Positions 5,125 through 5,920 of a stretch of 5,920 nucleotides of DNA are shown here, in pieces. Numbering within the stretch: position 1 is the stretch's first letter; the number at the start of each line of letters is the position of its first letter. The notes beneath the pieces are model-generated. The model made no database searches and was not told the origin of the DNA. It saw only the letters and a list, made by a program, of their open reading frames with translations. Made by a program: the position numbers and the translations under genes. Source of the stretch: UMGS1649 sp045651205 (GTDB lineage: Bacteria; Bacillota; Clostridia; TANB77; CAG-465); NCBI GenBank assembly GCA_045651205.1, contig JAZRSA010000002.1, positions 1 to 5,920 on the forward strand, in the 5' to 3' direction.

Positions 5125-5920
5125 ATGGCACTTTATCCTTATAGTTTTAAATCTAAAGACGTTTTACAACCTGGTGCTAGAGGTGGTATGTTTATAAACA
5201 ACGGTATACCAGGTTACAGAAACGAAGAAGAAAGAATAAACAGAACTAACAACCATCTTGAAATGAACGACCATGACGTTCTAAATATAAAATTTGGAGT
5301 TGACCCAAGACTTCCAGTTTTATTCAGATATGGTTGGGCTTATGGTTTTAACCAAATAGTTATACCTAAAGGTAGAATAGTTGCTGCAGATCCACACTTA
5401 ATGGTTCTTGATACAGATACTCAACATTTCCACAATGCATTAACAATGGCTAATGGTGGTGTAGATGTAGAGTTAGACGGTAAAGTATGGATAGAAACTG
5501 CAGATGCTCCAGTTGTTAATGAACAAACTGGTAACTTCGAAGTAGAAGGATCTGACAAAGTTTACAGACCTGCTAATAAACCATTAGGAATAATGGAAAG
5601 AAATGAATACACTAGAGACTCAGATGCATTCAATGGTATGATGCCTGGTCCAATAAGAACTGATGCTTTAGTAGAATTACCTTGGTTCTTATTACAAGAA
5701 AAAGCAGAAGAAAATCCTTGGGGATCTTGCTATGGAGCAATGAAACCAGGTATGTTAGTTAAAGCTGATTGCAATGGTAGAGTTTGTTTATCTCCATTAT
5801 CTGATCCAGAACAAGTTGCTGGAATGGATATGGCTACTTATGAAAAAGAAAGACAACAAGTTCTTGGTGAAGTTTACTCAACTGACCAAAGCTTATTACC
5901 AGAAGGTGCTGCTAGATATG
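5125..5920 (+). CDS. Virion structural protein, head decoration or major capsid protein (3' end outside window)
   Basis: The frame stays open from the ATG to the window edge, giving 265 codons. The protein begins MALYPYSFKSKDVLQPGARGG. No catalytic motif, signal peptide or membrane segment is visible. Two segments look like strands of capsid-coating beta-barrels: FNQIVIPKGRIVAADPHLMVLD (about 75-96) and GAMKPGMLVKADCNGRVCLSPL (about 207-228), each with K-P-G or P-K-G followed by a hydrophobic pair. Between them lies NKPLGIMERNEYTRD. This favours a decoration-type shell protein. In lambda the decoration gene D sits between the protease/scaffold and the capsid gene. A major capsid protein at this place is the other choice, since that gene commonly follows the scaffold. 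All 14 Arg codons are AGA, unlike the portal, which suggests high expression. The reading frame is sure; the precise role is not. Confidence 0.7.
   Translation, partial: MALYPYSFKSKDVLQPGARGGMFINNGIPGYRNEEERINRTNNHLEMNDHDVLNIKFGVDPRLPVLFRYGWAYGFNQIVIPKGRIVAADPHLMVLDTDTQHFHNALTMANGGVDVELDGKVWIETADAPVVNEQTGNFEVEGSDKVYRPANKPLGIMERNEYTRDSDAFNGMMPGPIRTDALVELPWFLLQEKAEENPWGSCYGAMKPGMLVKADCNGRVCLSPLSDPEQVAGMDMATYEKERQQVLGEVYSTDQSLLPEGAARY

Overview
The window is a stretch of tailed double-stranded DNA phage (Caudoviricetes) or prophage, covering DNA packaging and head assembly. All genes are on the + strand, tightly packed and in the usual packaging-to-capsid order. The DNA is AT-rich, uses AGA for Arg and ATA for Ile heavily, and has clear AGGAGG-type ribosome binding sites. 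This suggests a low-GC Bacillota host, Clostridia-like, but that is inferred from composition only. I see no integrase, tRNA, CRISPR array, insertion sequence or defence gene.

Layout: (1) 1-555 is the C-terminal end of a terminase large subunit, cut by the window edge, with the last acidic motif of its nuclease domain and a Gly/Arg-rich tail. (2) 582-1673 is an unrecognised 363-aa protein with a striking proline-rich middle. (3) 1670-1978 is a 102-aa GroES-type co-chaperonin, joined to the previous gene by an ATGA overlap. (4) 1996-3618 is the portal protein, probably with a TTG start. (5) 3697-5091 is a 464-aa protein with an N-terminal prohead protease and a long acidic, coiled-coil, scaffold-like C-terminal part; an internal ATG at 4363 behind a strong Shine-Dalgarno may make the scaffold part separately. 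(6) 5125 to the window end is the start of an abundant-type virion structural protein, either a head decoration protein or the major capsid protein. It has no stop inside the window.

Together the genes describe building and filling a procapsid. The portal nucleates the shell, the scaffold shapes it, and the protease digests the core. The terminase then docks on the portal and pumps in DNA, and the downstream structural protein forms or coats the shell. The phage-borne GroES most plausibly works with host GroEL to fold one of these head proteins, as T4 gp31 does for the T4 capsid protein.

The most interesting points are the GroES inside the head-gene block, the nested scaffold start, and the unrecognised proline-rich gene between terminase and GroES. 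The longest non-coding stretch is only 78 bases (3619-3696), and I see no terminator or convincing promoter anywhere.
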